A stretch of DNA of 64,000 bases. Origin: JANXQE01 sp035651635 (GTDB lineage: Bacteria > Verrucomicrobiota > Verrucomicrobiia > Limisphaerales > UBA8199). Shown in pieces: positions 16,257-26,813 of this stretch. A program made the translations under genes and the position numbers. The stretch is from assembly GCA_035651635.1 (NCBI GenBank), contig DASRFK010000082.1, forward strand, positions 53,197 to 117,196. The letters run 5' to 3'. Position 1 is the stretch's first letter. Each line of letters starts with the position of its first letter. The notes beneath the pieces were generated by a model, which had not been told where the DNA came from, did not search any database, and saw nothing but the letters and a program-made list of their open reading frames with translations.

Positions 16257-18797
16257 CTAGAGTGGCCCGATTCTGCGCAGGCGTAGGAATGGCTCATTGG
16301 CCTCGCGAGACTGCGCCAGGTCGACGTCGAATTCGGCTACCCAGTCATTGTTCTCTTCAGGGTCGACGAGCATTTGTTGCACCCGCCAGCTTCGCTTGTC
16401 TTCGCTCGGTAAAACATAAGTGTGGCGGGAGTTGCGCGCATTCGGATCCAGGCAAATCCGCTCATGATCCTCGTAATAGGAATCCAGCGCTTTGCCCACA
16501 CGAGCTGCGGCCCAGGCCTGTCCGTCCGGGTCTTCCGGGGTGGAGAGATGCGTTAAGGCCTGTTCGAAATCCTCATTTACCAGCCCTCGCAGGAAATTAA
16601 ACACCCGGTTGCGGATCGAGGCAGTGAAGCCTTTGGTGTCGCGGGTGATGTCCTGGTCGGCTTCCTCCGCTCCGGGAGGGCGAACTTCTTTGGCTTCCGC
16701 GCGGGGCAGGTAATTCGGGTCGCGCATCTTTTCCCATTCGTCCAACAGGCTTGAATCGACCTGCTTGATCAGGGTGCCCAGGTACAGCTCCATTTCACGC
16801 ACCGTATCGTTCTTGGCGTTATCGGGGACTGTTTGCGCCAAAACTTTATAGACACTGTTCAAATGCCGCAGCAGAAGGCCCTCGGAGCGCTGGAGTTCGT
16901 AATCCCGAACATAATCGGAGAACGACCTGAAATTCTCGAACATCTCCCGGGCAATGGATTTGGGTCGAATATTCTCCTGGCCCACCCACGGATGCTTATC
17001 GGCAAAGGCGTTGAAGGTTGAATACACGAATTCGCGGTTCGGCTTGGGATATTCCAACTTCTCCAGTTCTTCCATTCGTTCGTCGTACTCGATACCGTCC
17101 ATTTTCATTTCCGCCATCTTCTGGTCTTTTACCCGGTCGAGCTGTTTGCGCAGGATGATGGCGGGGTCTTCGAGGATGGATTCGACCAGAGTCAGCAGTA
17201 CCAGCGGGTAGTCCGGCGCCTGAGGATCGAGCAGCGGGAGGGTGTCCAGCAGGTAAAGCGAAAGCGTTTGGTCCATCGAGAAATCGTCCTGTAGATCGAC
17301 ATTCACTCTCAGGTAGGCACCGTCTTCTGTCCGCGGGATGAACTCGATTATTTTGCGGTCCACCAGGGAGCGGAACAATTGCCAGCCGCGTTGGGTATGG
17401 TCTTTCTTGGCTTTAGGCGTCTCGTGAGAGTCGTGGATCAACCGCTGCATGGCACGGCAGCCGTCCCCTTTCCGGCTCAAGACATTTAGCAGCATTCCGT
17501 GAGTTACCTGGAATCGGGAGGTCAGCCGTTCCGGTTGCGCGTGCATGAGGCGGACGAAGGTTTGTTTGTCCCAATTCACGAAATTCTTTTCGGGCGGTTT
17601 GCGCTTGACTGATTTTTTGCCGTCTTTGGCCTTCTCTTCGAGCTTGAGGTTCTCGATGACGTGTTCGGGGGCCTGCGCGACTACCCATCCGCGATCGTCA
17701 AACCCTTTGCGGCCAGCTCGGCCAGCGATCTGATGGAAGTCGCGCGCGGTGAGGATCGCGGTTTTCTGGCCGTCAAACTTGCAGAGCTTGGTGAATAAGA
17801 CGGTGCGGATGGGCATGTTGATGCCGGCACCGAGCGTGTCGGTGCCGCAGATGACCTTGAGCAGCCCCTTTTGCGTCAGTTGCTCAACCAAAACACGGTA
17901 CTTCGGCAGCAAGCCGGCGTGATGCAGCCCGATGCCGTGTTTAAGCCATTTACGGATGTCTGGTCCATACGGACTGGTGAACTTAAAACCTTCCAGTGCT
18001 GAGCCGATGGCGTTTTTCTCCTCGCGCGTGCAAACGTTGATGCTGGTGAAATCCTGCGCGCTTTGCGCCGCTTCCAACTGGGTGAAATGCACGACATAAA
18101 CCGGGCTCTTCCGTTCGCTAGCCAGGCGTTCGAGTGTCTGCGCTACGGAGATCTCCGAGTAGGCATATTCCAAAGGCACTGGCCGATCTGTGGATTGGAT
18201 CGTCACGCTGGGCCGGCCATTGCGTTTCGTGAGTTCCTCCTCAAAAAAGGCGGTGTCTCCCAAGGTCGCGGACATCAGCAGGAACCTGGCTTGCGGTAGC
18301 GATAAGAGAGGGACCTGCCACGCCACGCCACGCTCGCGGTCGGCGTAATAATGGAATTCGTCCATGATGACTTCCTGAAAGTCAGCTTTGGGCCCTTCTC
18401 GGAGGGCGATGTTGGCGAGAATTTCCGCGGTGCAACAGAGGACCGGCGCATCACGATTGACCGTAGCGTCTCCGGTGCTCAGGCCGACATTGTCCGGGCC
18501 AAATTCACGGCACAGCGCCATCCATTTTTCATTGACCAGGGCCTTAATGGGGCAGGTGTAAACCGAGCGTTTGCCCTGGGCCAGGGCCTTGAACTGAACG
18601 GCGGCGGCCACGAGTGATTTGCCGGAGCCGGTGGGGGTGTTGAGGATGACGTTTTTTTCCTCGTACAACTCGAGAATGGCCGATTCCTGGGCCGGATAAA
18701 GCCGGAGCTCCTTACTTTGCGTGTATTCGAGAAATCGGCCCAGCAACGCATCGTTGCTGAGGTTCTCGTCGCGAGGGATTACATCGTAAAGTGTCAC
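16257..18797 (-). CDS. Ski2-like DEAD/DEAH RNA helicase with DUF3516 domain
   Basis: 846 residues from a GTG start. Helicase motifs in order: Walker [10 protein letters not shown] (~54-62), motif Ia [10 protein letters not shown], motif [11 protein letters not shown] (DEFH instead of DEAH), motif [12 protein letters not shown], motif [14 protein letters not shown] and motif [12 protein letters not shown]. The region from ~390 to the end matches the DUF3516 extension of actinobacterial and verrucomicrobial Ski2/Mtr4-like helicases, with many charged helices. It probably unwinds structured RNA; the substrate is unknown. Transcribed toward the small hypothetical gene, convergent with it. Confidence 0.9.
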   Translation of the reverse strand: MTLYDVIPRDENLSNDALLGRFLEYTQSKELRLYPAQESAILELYEEKNVILNTPTGSGKSLVAAAVQFKALAQGKRSVYTCPIKALVNEKWMALCREFGPDNVGLSTGDATVNRDAPVLCCTAEILANIALREGPKADFQEVIMDEFHYYADRERGVAWQVPLLSLPQARFLLMSATLGDTAFFEEELTKRNGRPSVTIQSTDRPVPLEYAYSEISVAQTLERLASERKSPVYVVHFTQLEAAQSAQDFTSINVCTREEKNAIGSALEGFKFTSPYGPDIRKWLKHGIGLHHAGLLPKYRVLVEQLTQKGLLKVICGTDTLGAGINMPIRTVLFTKLCKFDGQKTAILTARDFHQIAGRAGRKGFDDRGWVVAQAPEHVIENLKLEEKAKDGKKSVKRKPPEKNFVNWDKQTFVRLMHAQPERLTSRFQVTHGMLLNVLSRKGDGCRAMQRLIHDSHETPKAKKDHTQRGWQLFRSLVDRKIIEFIPRTEDGAYLRVNVDLQDDFSMDQTLSLYLLDTLPLLDPQAPDYPLVLLTLVESILEDPAIILRKQLDRVKDQKMAEMKMDGIEYDERMEELEKLEYPKPNREFVYSTFNAFADKHPWVGQENIRPKSIAREMFENFRSFSDYVRDYELQRSEGLLLRHLNSVYKVLAQTVPDNAKNDTVREMELYLGTLIKQVDSSLLDEWEKMRDPNYLPRAEAKEVRPPGAEEADQDITRDTKGFTASIRNRVFNFLRGLVNEDFEQALTHLSTPEDPDGQAWAAARVGKALDSYYEDHERICLDPNARNSRHTYVLPSEDKRSWRVQQMLVDPEENNDWVAEFDVDLAQSREANEPFLRLRRIGPL

Positions 18798-18851
18798 CGG
18801 CGTTCGTGCAGTATAGCTTGGGCCTGACTTTTAGAAAGCTCCGGCCCCCGC

Positions 18852-19148
18852 TCAGCCCCCCGCCAGCGCTCCCACGATCAGGTAAGGCTCTGTTCCCTCT
18901 GAAACCGCCTCGGGCAAGGGCGCGTCCATCGGCTCATTGGACAGATCCTGCTCGCAAGCAAAGAAGCGCAGGAAGGGCCGGCGCTGTTTGGTGACGTGAT
19001 CACGAATAGTGCCGCGCAGCACCGGGAATTTGGCCTCCAACGCATCCAGCACTGAGCGCTGAGAGACCGTGCCGGGCACCTCGAGGCTAACCTCGCCGCT
19101 GACCTGCGCAAGCGTTCTCAAATGCGGCGGCAATACGACCCGGATCAT
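18852..19148 (-). CDS. MoaD/ThiS-like ubiquitin-fold protein with C-terminal Gly-Gly
   Basis: 98 residues starting [20 protein letters not shown]; an in-frame upstream start would lie inside the preceding gene. The sequence has the beta-grasp order of sulfur-carrier proteins: strand, loop, strand ([20 protein letters not shown]), helix, strands, and ends IVGALAGG. A diglycine tail is what E1-like enzymes activate. Its ATG overlaps the TGA of the upstream propeller gene (ATGA), so translation is coupled. No MoeB/ThiF-type activating enzyme or molybdopterin gene is in the window. Confidence 0.8.
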   Translation of the reverse strand: MIRVVLPPHLRTLAQVSGEVSLEVPGTVSQRSVLDALEAKFPVLRGTIRDHVTKQRRPFLRFFACEQDLSNEPMDAPLPEAVSEGTEPYLIVGALAGG

Positions 19149-20260
19149 GGCAGCGTCTGCACTTCGACTGACAACACGGCCGGCAAATCCCGCACAATCG
19201 GGGTCCATTTATTTCCGCTGTCCGTCGAGGCATAAACCTGGCCCCCGGTGGTGCCGAAGTAAATGCCGCAGGAGTACAGCGCATCGACCGATAAGGCCCC
19301 GCGCAACACGTTGACGTAGCAATCGCTCTGAGGCAGGCCGTTGGTGAGCGCTTCCCATTCGTTGCCGCCGGTGCGGCTGCGGTAAACGCGCAGTTTGCCA
19401 TCCAGCGGGAAATGTTCCGAATCGCTTTTGATCGGCACGACGTAAATGGTTTCCGGCTCATGAGCGTGAACGGCGATGGGAAAGCCGAAATCGGTGGGCA
19501 GGTTCCCGCTGACTTCGCGCCAGGAATCTCCCGCATCGTCGCTGCGCATGATGTCCCAATGCTTCTGCATGAAGAGCACGTTTGGCCTGGAGGGATGCAG
19601 CGCGATCCGGTGCACGCAATGGCCCACCTCGGCGTTGGGATCGGGGATGTACTCCGAATGTAAGCCGCGGTTGATCGGGCGCCAATTCTGGCCTCGATCG
19701 TCCGTGCGAAAGGCGCCGGCTGCCGAAATCGCGATAAATAATCGGTCCTGGTTCACCGGATCCTGCAAGATCGTGTGCAGGCACATCCCTCCCGCGCCGG
19801 GCTGCCACGCTTTTCCGGATTTATGTCCGCGCAATCCAGGCAGTTCCTGCCAGTTCTGGCCGGCGTCGGTGGAGCGGAAAATGGCGGCATCCTCGACTCC
19901 CGCATAGACCGTATCCGGGTTCTTTAAGGAAGGTTCCAAGTGCCACACCCGCTTGAATTCCCACGGGTGGGGTGTGCCGTCGTACCAAAGGTGCGTGCCG
20001 GGGGTGCCTTGGTAAGTGAATTTGTTCCCGACGGCTTCCCAGGTTTTGCCGCCGTCATTCGAGCGCTGAAGCATTTGCCCGAACCAACCGCTTGTCTGCG
20101 ACGCGAATAAACGGTTCGGGTCGGCCGGCGAGCCTTTGATGTGGTAGATTTCCCAGCCGGCGAAATGCGGGCCGTTAATCTCCCATCGCTCGCGTTTGCC
20201 GTCCGAACTCAGAATAAAAGCGCCTTTCCTCGTGCCGACTAAGACTCGCACTCCGCTCAT
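19145..20260 (-). CDS. Exo-sialidase/BNR-type beta-propeller protein
   Basis: 371 residues, no signal peptide visible. Several Asp-box type repeats occur ([55 protein letters not shown]), the hallmark of BNR or Vps10/sortilin-like propellers. Starts [15 protein letters not shown], a common N-terminus of this cytoplasmic-looking subfamily. Sialidase activity is not implied: I do not see the arginine triad clearly. It is translationally coupled to the diglycine MoaD-like gene, which suggests joint function. Confidence 0.82.
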   Translation of the reverse strand: MSGVRVLVGTRKGAFILSSDGKRERWEINGPHFAGWEIYHIKGSPADPNRLFASQTSGWFGQMLQRSNDGGKTWEAVGNKFTYQGTPGTHLWYDGTPHPWEFKRVWHLEPSLKNPDTVYAGVEDAAIFRSTDAGQNWQELPGLRGHKSGKAWQPGAGGMCLHTILQDPVNQDRLFIAISAAGAFRTDDRGQNWRPINRGLHSEYIPDPNAEVGHCVHRIALHPSRPNVLFMQKHWDIMRSDDAGDSWREVSGNLPTDFGFPIAVHAHEPETIYVVPIKSDSEHFPLDGKLRVYRSRTGGNEWEALTNGLPQSDCYVNVLRGALSVDALYSCGIYFGTTGGQVYASTDSGNKWTPIVRDLPAVLSVEVQTLP

Positions 20261-20461
20261 GGTTTGTCCCCTTTCATCAGTGTGACTATTGTTTTGGTTT
20301 CGTTCGGGTAATTAGAACAGGCCGAGCCCACTTTTCAACACCGTTGATGCCAGCCTACTCTTCTGAGGTATGACGAATAAGTCCGGCCCGGCAGGACATC
20401 TGCTGGACAAAATTTGGCCGAGAAGCGCCGTTTTTTGCCGCGGCACGGAGGGGTTTCTTCG

Positions 20462-20489
20462 TTGACCAAAGTTCGCGGGGGAGTAACAT
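20462..20489 (+). promoter_or_regulatory. Candidate sigma70 promoter for gapA
   Basis: A -35 box TTGACC (20462-20467) and a -10 box TAACAT (20484-20489) with a 16-bp spacer, 42 bp before the start codon. Five of six and four of six matches to consensus. Placement in the 271-bp spacer before a highly expressed gene fits, but no experimental signal is available. Confidence 0.4.
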
Positions 20490-20528
20490 GCGCGCTTTGA
20501 GTTTGAACATCATTAAAATTGAAATTGA

Positions 20529-21581
<1,053 letters not shown>

Positions 21582-21604
21582 GAGTTAGGCTTATTTTGCT
21601 TTTC

Positions 21605-21636
21605 GAGGCGGCCCGCCAGGGCCGCCTCTTTTTTTG
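21605..21636 (+). terminator. Rho-independent terminator of gapA
   Basis: GC-rich stem GAGGCGGCCC / GGGCCGCCTC starting 24 bp after the gapA stop, with a short loop, followed by seven T residues. The clearest intrinsic terminator in the window. Confidence 0.92.
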
Positions 21637-21802
21637 ACCGCGGATGGCGCGGATAATGCGGATGGGACAGCGAAGAGAATCAAACCTCCGTCAGAAAGCG
21701 ATACATGCTTCAGGAATATTGCAAATCCAGCTCCTGATTATTAGAATACAGCATGATTCACGAGGAGATTACCAAGGACATCATATCCGCGCCATCCGCG
21801 GT
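21637..21802. repeat. 166-bp element bounded by perfect 18-bp inverted repeats
   Basis: ACCGCGGATGGCGCGGAT at 21637-21654 is matched exactly, inverted, at 21785-21802. The interior has no coding sequence. It fills the spacer between gapA and the convergent msrA gene. The end sequences belong to a CCRCGGATGG-type motif family scattered through the window (15001-15035, 27666-27810). Confidence 0.8.
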
Positions 21803-21808
21803 TTACAC

Positions 21809-22429
21809 TCAGTGCTTTTCTTCCAGCTTCATCTCAAACTTTTCCACCTTCGGCTGTATCACCAGGCGGCAATAAGGCTGGTTTGGGTTGCTCCGATAAT
21901 AATCCTGGTGATAGCCCTCGGCCTTATAGAAGGTTTTGAGCGGCACAATCTCCGTGACGATCGGCTTTGAAAAGTGCTTTTGAGCTTCGGCCTTGGACCG
22001 CTCGGCGGCGGTTTTCTGTGCCTCGTCCTTATAAAGGATAATCGAGCGGTATTGGGTTCCGTGATCGGCGCCTTGCTGGTTCAAGGTGGTGGGATCATGC
22101 GCCTCCCAGAAGGTGGAGAGGATCTTGTCGTAGCTAATCATGGCCGGATCAAACTCGATTTGGATCACTTCCGCGTGCCCGGTCTTGCCGGTGCACACGT
22201 CCTGATAGGTCGGATTTACCGTGGTTCCGCCGGCGTACCCGCTGGTCACGGATTTTACGCCCGGCAACATTTGGTACAGGGCTTCGGTGCACCAGAAACA
22301 GCCTCCGCCAAGGGTGGCGGTCTCAGTATGGTTGGTTGAGTTTTGCATAGGTGTAGTCTCAGCCGCCCCGATCGAAATGCCGAACACGAGCAGGCCGCAA
22401 ATTGAAAATGTTTGTATCAGGCGATTCAT
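21809..22429 (-). CDS. msrA: Peptide-methionine (S)-S-oxide reductase MsrA, exported
   Basis: 206 residues from the ATG at 22429. A signal peptide at 1-22 (MNRLIQTFSICGLLVFGISI) points to the periplasm. The active-site block GGGCFWCTEALYQ (~41-53) has the nucleophilic cysteine and the CFW motif. The body is complete (SGYAGGTTVNPTY, EVIQIEFDP, FWEAHDPTTLNQQGADHGTQ). The second Cys in CFWC is a common variant where others have CFWG. Reduces methionine-S-sulfoxide in oxidised proteins. Confidence 0.93.
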   Translation of the reverse strand: MNRLIQTFSICGLLVFGISIGAAETTPMQNSTNHTETATLGGGCFWCTEALYQMLPGVKSVTSGYAGGTTVNPTYQDVCTGKTGHAEVIQIEFDPAMISYDKILSTFWEAHDPTTLNQQGADHGTQYRSIILYKDEAQKTAAERSKAEAQKHFSKPIVTEIVPLKTFYKAEGYHQDYYRSNPNQPYCRLVIQPKVEKFEMKLEEKH

Positions 22430-22480
22430 TGAGCAAGTGCACCGTAGCATACCTCCAAGTCGGCAACAAACCCGTAACCT

Positions 22481-22610
22481 TACAGCGTGTTTTAGAAATA
22501 CCGACTTGGTCGTGGGCGTATGGGGTTCGGAGTTCCGCCTTTTGGCGGCCCGGCGCCAAAACGGGCCTGAAGGCGGGACTCCAAACCGAATTCTAAAACA
22601 CGCTCTAACA
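22481..22610 (+). repeat. Dispersed ~130-bp palindromic element, copy B
   Basis: Ends match as inverted repeats (GCGTGTTTTAGAA near 22486 and TTCTAAAACACGC at 22591-22603). The centre contains CCGCC-TTTT-GGCGG and CCTGAAGGCGGGACTCCAAA, shared with copies A and C. It lies between the divergent msrA and HtrA-type genes, so it could touch both promoters. Confidence 0.8.
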
Positions 22611-22659
22611 GCGGATTGCCGCCTATTTGACTAACTTTTCCTCAAGTACAACTTTCTTT

Positions 22660-23715
22660 ATGTTTGGCAAAGAAAGACACGTAGAAGTCCAGGAGCTGTT
22701 TCCCGCGCCCGAGATACAGCTGGTTTCAACTGGCGAGGAGCAGTCGCGAGCGGCCTCGAGTGCGCCGGCGGCTCCTCCGGAGGAGGGTGCTCTCCTCGAC
22801 GCGTATTCGCGGGCGGTGGTCCATGCGGCTGAGGAAGTAGGCTCGTCGGTGGTCAATATCGAGGTGCTCCGCCGCGATGGCAAACGGCAAGGCAGTGGTT
22901 CGGGATTTATCATTACGCCGGATGGCTTCGTCCTGACCAACAGCCATGTCGTGCACGGCGCCGAGCGGCTCGAGGTGATCCTGGCCGATGGCCGGCGCCC
23001 CGACGCCAGCCTGGTGGGCGACGATCCGGACACCGATCTGGCCGTAGTGAGGATTTACGCTCCGCATTTGCGACCGGTGCGGCTGGGTGGCTCCAGGGAT
23101 ATTCGCGTTGGTCAGATGGCAATCGCCATCGGGAACCCCTACGGCTTCCAGTGCACGGTAACGGCCGGAGTAGTGAGCGCTTTAGGACGCTCCTTCCGGG
23201 CGAGCACCGGGCGGCTGATTGATGACATCATTCAGACCGATGCCGCGCTCAACCCGGGCAACTCAGGCGGGCCGCTGGTTAATTCGCGCGGCGAAGTTAT
23301 CGGGGTCAACACGGCGGTGATTCTGCCAGCGCAAGGGATCTGCTTTGCGATCGGGATCGACACGGCCAAACACGTGGCCGGTTGGCTGATCAAGGATGGC
23401 AAAATTCGCCGCAGCTACATTGGAGTTGGCGGGCAGAACACGCCCTTACATCGGCGCCTGGTCAGGCATTATCAACTTTCGGCCGCAACCGGAGTATTGG
23501 TAATCGCGGTCGCTCCAGACAGCCCGGCCGCGGATGCTGGATTGGCTGAAGGGGATATCATTCTGGAACTGAACGGAAATCCCGTGCCCTCGATTGACGC
23601 CCTGCATAAATTTCTCACAGGTGACCAAATTGGCGTCGAAGCCCGCCTGACAGTGCTCCGCCGGACAGAGAAACTGACCATCCCGATTCGGCCCGCCGAA
23701 GCTGTGGCGGGTTGA
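22660..23715 (+). CDS. HtrA/DegP-type serine protease with one PDZ domain
   Basis: 351 residues from the ATG at 22660. The trypsin-fold domain has all three catalytic residues: H96 in NSHVVHG, D126 in DPDTDLAVV and S202 in NPGNSGGPL. The PDZ domain follows at ~255-345 (GVLVIAVAPDSPAADAG, GDIILELNG). Unlike classical HtrA, I see no signal peptide or membrane anchor; the N-terminal 45 residues are acidic and Ala/Pro-rich. It is therefore either cytoplasmic or exported by another signal. Preceded by repeat copy B. Confidence 0.9.
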   Translation: MFGKERHVEVQELFPAPEIQLVSTGEEQSRAASSAPAAPPEEGALLDAYSRAVVHAAEEVGSSVVNIEVLRRDGKRQGSGSGFIITPDGFVLTNSHVVHGAERLEVILADGRRPDASLVGDDPDTDLAVVRIYAPHLRPVRLGGSRDIRVGQMAIAIGNPYGFQCTVTAGVVSALGRSFRASTGRLIDDIIQTDAALNPGNSGGPLVNSRGEVIGVNTAVILPAQGICFAIGIDTAKHVAGWLIKDGKIRRSYIGVGGQNTPLHRRLVRHYQLSAATGVLVIAVAPDSPAADAGLAEGDIILELNGNPVPSIDALHKFLTGDQIGVEARLTVLRRTEKLTIPIRPAEAVAG

Positions 23716-23781
23716 GACGGCTTAAGCGAACGCATCCCAAAGCTCCGGATCTTCGAGAGGAGGGCAAACTCTCCTTCCAGA

Positions 23782-25401
23782 TTAGCGCGCCCGGAGCCAG
23801 ACCGTTTTGAGATAGGCCGGCTCGGCGCGCGAGACCGGAAAGTCCGGAGGTTGAGGAAAGTACTGTTCTTGAAGAATTGCGCGCTTGGCAGCGTGCACGG
23901 GGGTCTTGATACTTTTCAAAAACTCCTCCGGCGGCCAGGCGGCGGTATTGCAGGAAGCGAACAGAACGCCTCCGGTCTTGAGAAGTGGCAATGCCGCGGC
24001 AACGAGCTTGGAGTAATCTTTGCTGGCCCGGAACGGGCCAAATTCCTTGGATCGCGAGAAAGTTGGCGGGTCCAGCAGGATCACATCGAACCGGCGGCTG
24101 CGTTTGTTAAAACGGCCCAGCCAATCGAACACGTCGCCAAAAACAAAATCGTGCCCCGCCACATCAATCCCGTTGGCCAGGAAATTGCGTTTTCCCCATT
24201 CGAGGTATTTTTTGGATAAATCCAGGCTGGTAGTAAGTGCGCCCCTTTTGGCAGCGCAAACCGAAAAGCCGCAAGTGTACGCAAACGCGTTCAGCACTTC
24301 GGGTTTCGATGCTGAATTTAATTGGTCTATTTCAAACAGCTCAAACCCCGCGGCGACATGACCACTGAGCAGCCGCCGGCGATTGTCGCGTTGATCCAGG
24401 AACAGCCCCACGGAGTAACCTTCATTAAAGCATAGCTCAAAAGTCAGGCTGTTTTCCAGCACCGTAAAACGCTCGGGCGCAGGTGATCCGAACAACAGCT
24501 TCGGCGAGACTTCGCTTTGCTCGACCGCGCGCGGGCTGGTGACCAGTCGTTTGTAATAGGCCGCCTTGCTGGTCATGCCCGCCGCCAATTCAGCCAGCGT
24601 GGCGCTCTGCTCCCGAGTCAGCGCCTGCGCGCTTTGCGCCAACAGGTACGGGCCAAGAACGTCCACGTAGCACCCCGGCCAGCCGTCGCTTTGGCCGTGC
24701 ACAAGGCGGAAGGCCGTTGTCGAGCGTGGATCGATCAGCGCCTGGCGCAAGCTCAAGGTGGGATTGGCCAGGAAATCCGCCGGGGCATGGAACCGAAGTT
24801 CCTCCTGCGACACCGGATGCGCAAACCTGAGCTCAGCCGCATGGAGACAAAGTCTACGCGCAGGCGTGCCGCCGTAGCGAACATCGCCCAGGATGGGAAT
24901 TCCGGCTTCTGCGGCGTGCACGCGGATTTGGTGAGTGCGGCCCGTGACGGGCTCCGCTTGCCAGAGGACGCGCTGTTCCTGTTGGCCAGGTGCTGGCACC
25001 TCCAGTTCGCGAAAACGAGTTTCGGCGATTTGGGCGCCACTCTCACTCGAACGGCTTATGTAACGATCGCCGATGCGAACCAGCCTGGTCCGCAAAGTGA
25101 ACGCGCGTGAGGCGATGCTGCGATTGGTCAGCAGCACGTAGGTCTTCTTCACGTGCCTATGGGTGAACTGCTCAGTGAGCGAGCGATTGGCTTCTGCGGT
25201 TTTGGAAAAGACGATCAGGCCGGAGGTCTCTTTATCGAGGCGGTGGATGATAGCCAGCTGAGCCCATCGCGGTTCGCGGTGACGCAGCCATTCGTAGAGG
25301 CCTTCACCAGCGAAAGGACTGGGCGCGTGCGTGTTGAGCCCAGGTGGCTTGTTCACGACCAACAAATGGCCATCTTCGTAAACCAGGCAGGGAGGTTTCA
25401 C
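23782..25401 (-). CDS. Fused RluA-type pseudouridine synthase and RlmI-type rRNA methyltransferase
   Basis: 539 residues from a GTG at 25401 that overlaps the upstream stop (GTGA); a TTG at 25425 would add eight residues. Residues ~1-215 are an RluA-family synthase with the catalytic Asp in IIHRLDKETSGLIVFSK (D56) and QVHA-type RTHQIRVHA block. From ~220 the sequence follows RlmI/YccW: a central AFRLVHGQSDGWPG segment, then an SAM-binding methyltransferase (AFAYTCGFSV, DLSKKYLEWGKRNF) with the LLDPPTFSRSK motif. The RlmI PUA domain is absent, replaced by the synthase. Likely makes two 23S/rRNA modifications with one chain. Confidence 0.85.
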   Translation of the reverse strand: MKPPCLVYEDGHLLVVNKPPGLNTHAPSPFAGEGLYEWLRHREPRWAQLAIIHRLDKETSGLIVFSKTAEANRSLTEQFTHRHVKKTYVLLTNRSIASRAFTLRTRLVRIGDRYISRSSESGAQIAETRFRELEVPAPGQQEQRVLWQAEPVTGRTHQIRVHAAEAGIPILGDVRYGGTPARRLCLHAAELRFAHPVSQEELRFHAPADFLANPTLSLRQALIDPRSTTAFRLVHGQSDGWPGCYVDVLGPYLLAQSAQALTREQSATLAELAAGMTSKAAYYKRLVTSPRAVEQSEVSPKLLFGSPAPERFTVLENSLTFELCFNEGYSVGLFLDQRDNRRRLLSGHVAAGFELFEIDQLNSASKPEVLNAFAYTCGFSVCAAKRGALTTSLDLSKKYLEWGKRNFLANGIDVAGHDFVFGDVFDWLGRFNKRSRRFDVILLDPPTFSRSKEFGPFRASKDYSKLVAAALPLLKTGGVLFASCNTAAWPPEEFLKSIKTPVHAAKRAILQEQYFPQPPDFPVSRAEPAYLKTVWLRAR

Positions 25402-26060
25402 CAAAAGCTCCACTGTCCTTTCCAAATGACCCAGGCGCCCAGCAGAAAATTCGTCACCCCATGGGCAGTCATGGCGTCACCGAGCCGGTTCTTTCGCACG
25501 ACCAGGCCTTGATAGGCCAGGCCGCAAAGGATTCCCGCTACCCACCGATCGGGGTGTACCAGGCCAAAGATGACCGAGGTGACCACAAACGAGAGGGCGT
25601 GAAAATGGCCGAGCGGCATGGTCAGAAAATTCAACCGCACAAAATAGCGGTACAGAAAAGAGCGGTAGAAGACCTCTTCGAGCGGCGGCACAACCAGCGA
25701 CGAACCGATCAGGCGCACTGCATTCCAGATCCACGCGCTCGCTGGAAAAAGTTCTTCCGGCTGCCAGCTCGCTTCAGGCTTGGCTAAGCGGGGATACAAC
25801 CCGTCCAGGCCGATCCAGAGGGCACAGATAGTAACGCCGGTTACGACGGCTTCCCAGCTGATCTCCCAACGCATTTCCGGCACGAAGCGGCGCGTTTCCC
25901 AGATTAGCCACGCCCCAACTATGGTTTTGACCAGGTAGATCCAATAAGTGGAAGCGGGGCCGAGCTTACCCTGGGCATAAGTCAGCACCAGAAAAACAGC
26001 GAACGGAACAATGCGCGCGTACTCAGGCGAGGCAGCGAACTTTTGGCGGAGGAACGACAT
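25398..26060 (-). CDS. CPBP/CAAX-protease-related membrane protein of the exosortase-associated type
   Basis: 220 residues, about six transmembrane helices. Conserved ABI/CAAX protease residues are present: EE at 128-129 and R133 (PPLEEVFYRSFLYR), H169 in FGLVHPDRW and H200 in TAHGVTNF. The sequence resembles the CAAX prenyl protease-related family that travels with PEP-CTERM/exosortase systems. No exosortase or PEP-CTERM protein is in the window. The last codon overlaps the start of the RluA-RlmI fusion gene. Confidence 0.82.
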   Translation of the reverse strand: MSFLRQKFAASPEYARIVPFAVFLVLTYAQGKLGPASTYWIYLVKTIVGAWLIWETRRFVPEMRWEISWEAVVTGVTICALWIGLDGLYPRLAKPEASWQPEELFPASAWIWNAVRLIGSSLVVPPLEEVFYRSFLYRYFVRLNFLTMPLGHFHALSFVVTSVIFGLVHPDRWVAGILCGLAYQGLVVRKNRLGDAMTAHGVTNFLLGAWVIWKGQWSFW

Positions 26061-26156
26061 TGGCTGGGCATCATTCCGTTATCGTGGAACCACGCCAAGC
26101 GAAAAATGGTTTGAGGGGACCGATCGGACCTAGAGGAACTATAGGACCACTAAACT

Positions 26157-26813
26157 CTACGGTTCGAGGCTCAGCACGTTGGTATTGCCGCTGGCGACTA
26201 ACACTACATTATCCCGATGAATGGCTTTGACCCGAAAGTCACGGACCCGGTCACCCTGAAACACCACCCGGCCATTGATCAGCGCCGAAGGATTACGCGG
26301 GTTGAACACGATGCTCTGAAGCTTCAGGGGCGGCGGGCTGGACGGCTGCGCCGGTTCGGCAGCGGCAACGTGATTGGTCGTGGCGACATCCTGCGCGGTG
26401 GGGTTCTGATTGGTTGCCGAGCCGCTTTGATAATTCGAATTCGCGGCTGTGGCCAAAGGTTCGGTCACGGTGAGTGGGTTCCCCACCGATGCCGGTGGAC
26501 TCGTTGGGACAGCGGCGCCGACAGCCTGGTCACCCGGCTTAACAGGTCCGCCCGCTGTCCTGGCTTCCACGGTGATGGGTGCCGCCGATCCCGCCGTTGC
26601 CGCCGGGCTCTGCCTTTTCCATAACACCCAGAACAGGCATAAACCTGCGATAGCCAGCAGGGCCAGACCAATCGGAACGAATAAACCAGGCATGGATTGC
26701 ACCGGCTGCGGCTCTGGCTCGACCGGACGCAGGTCCGGCACTCGCACCGGTGGGGCGGGATTTTCCTGGTGGGCCTGCCTGGCCCGCTTCAAGGCATCGT
26801 TGATGAGACTCAT
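26157..26813 (-). CDS. GspB-like membrane protein
   Basis: 218 residues from the ATG at 26813. Short cytoplasmic start MSLINDALKRARQAHQENP, the typical N-terminus of GspB/ExeB-like partners, then a single transmembrane helix (~44-64), an Ala/Pro/Thr-rich periplasmic linker, and a C-terminal beta-rich domain (LKLQSIVFNPRNPSALINGR, then VRDFRVKAIHRDNVVL). In type II secretion GspA/GspB help insert the secretin into the outer membrane through the cell wall. Its ATG overlaps the stop of the GspA-like gene (ATGA). Confidence 0.8.
   Translation of the reverse strand: MSLINDALKRARQAHQENPAPPVRVPDLRPVEPEPQPVQSMPGLFVPIGLALLAIAGLCLFWVLWKRQSPAATAGSAAPITVEARTAGGPVKPGDQAVGAAVPTSPPASVGNPLTVTEPLATAANSNYQSGSATNQNPTAQDVATTNHVAAAEPAQPSSPPPLKLQSIVFNPRNPSALINGRVVFQGDRVRDFRVKAIHRDNVVLVASGNTNVLSLEP

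Noticed and set aside
16257..16600. Plus-strand frames at the 3' end of the helicase
   Set aside because: Antisense frames, no protein-like features.
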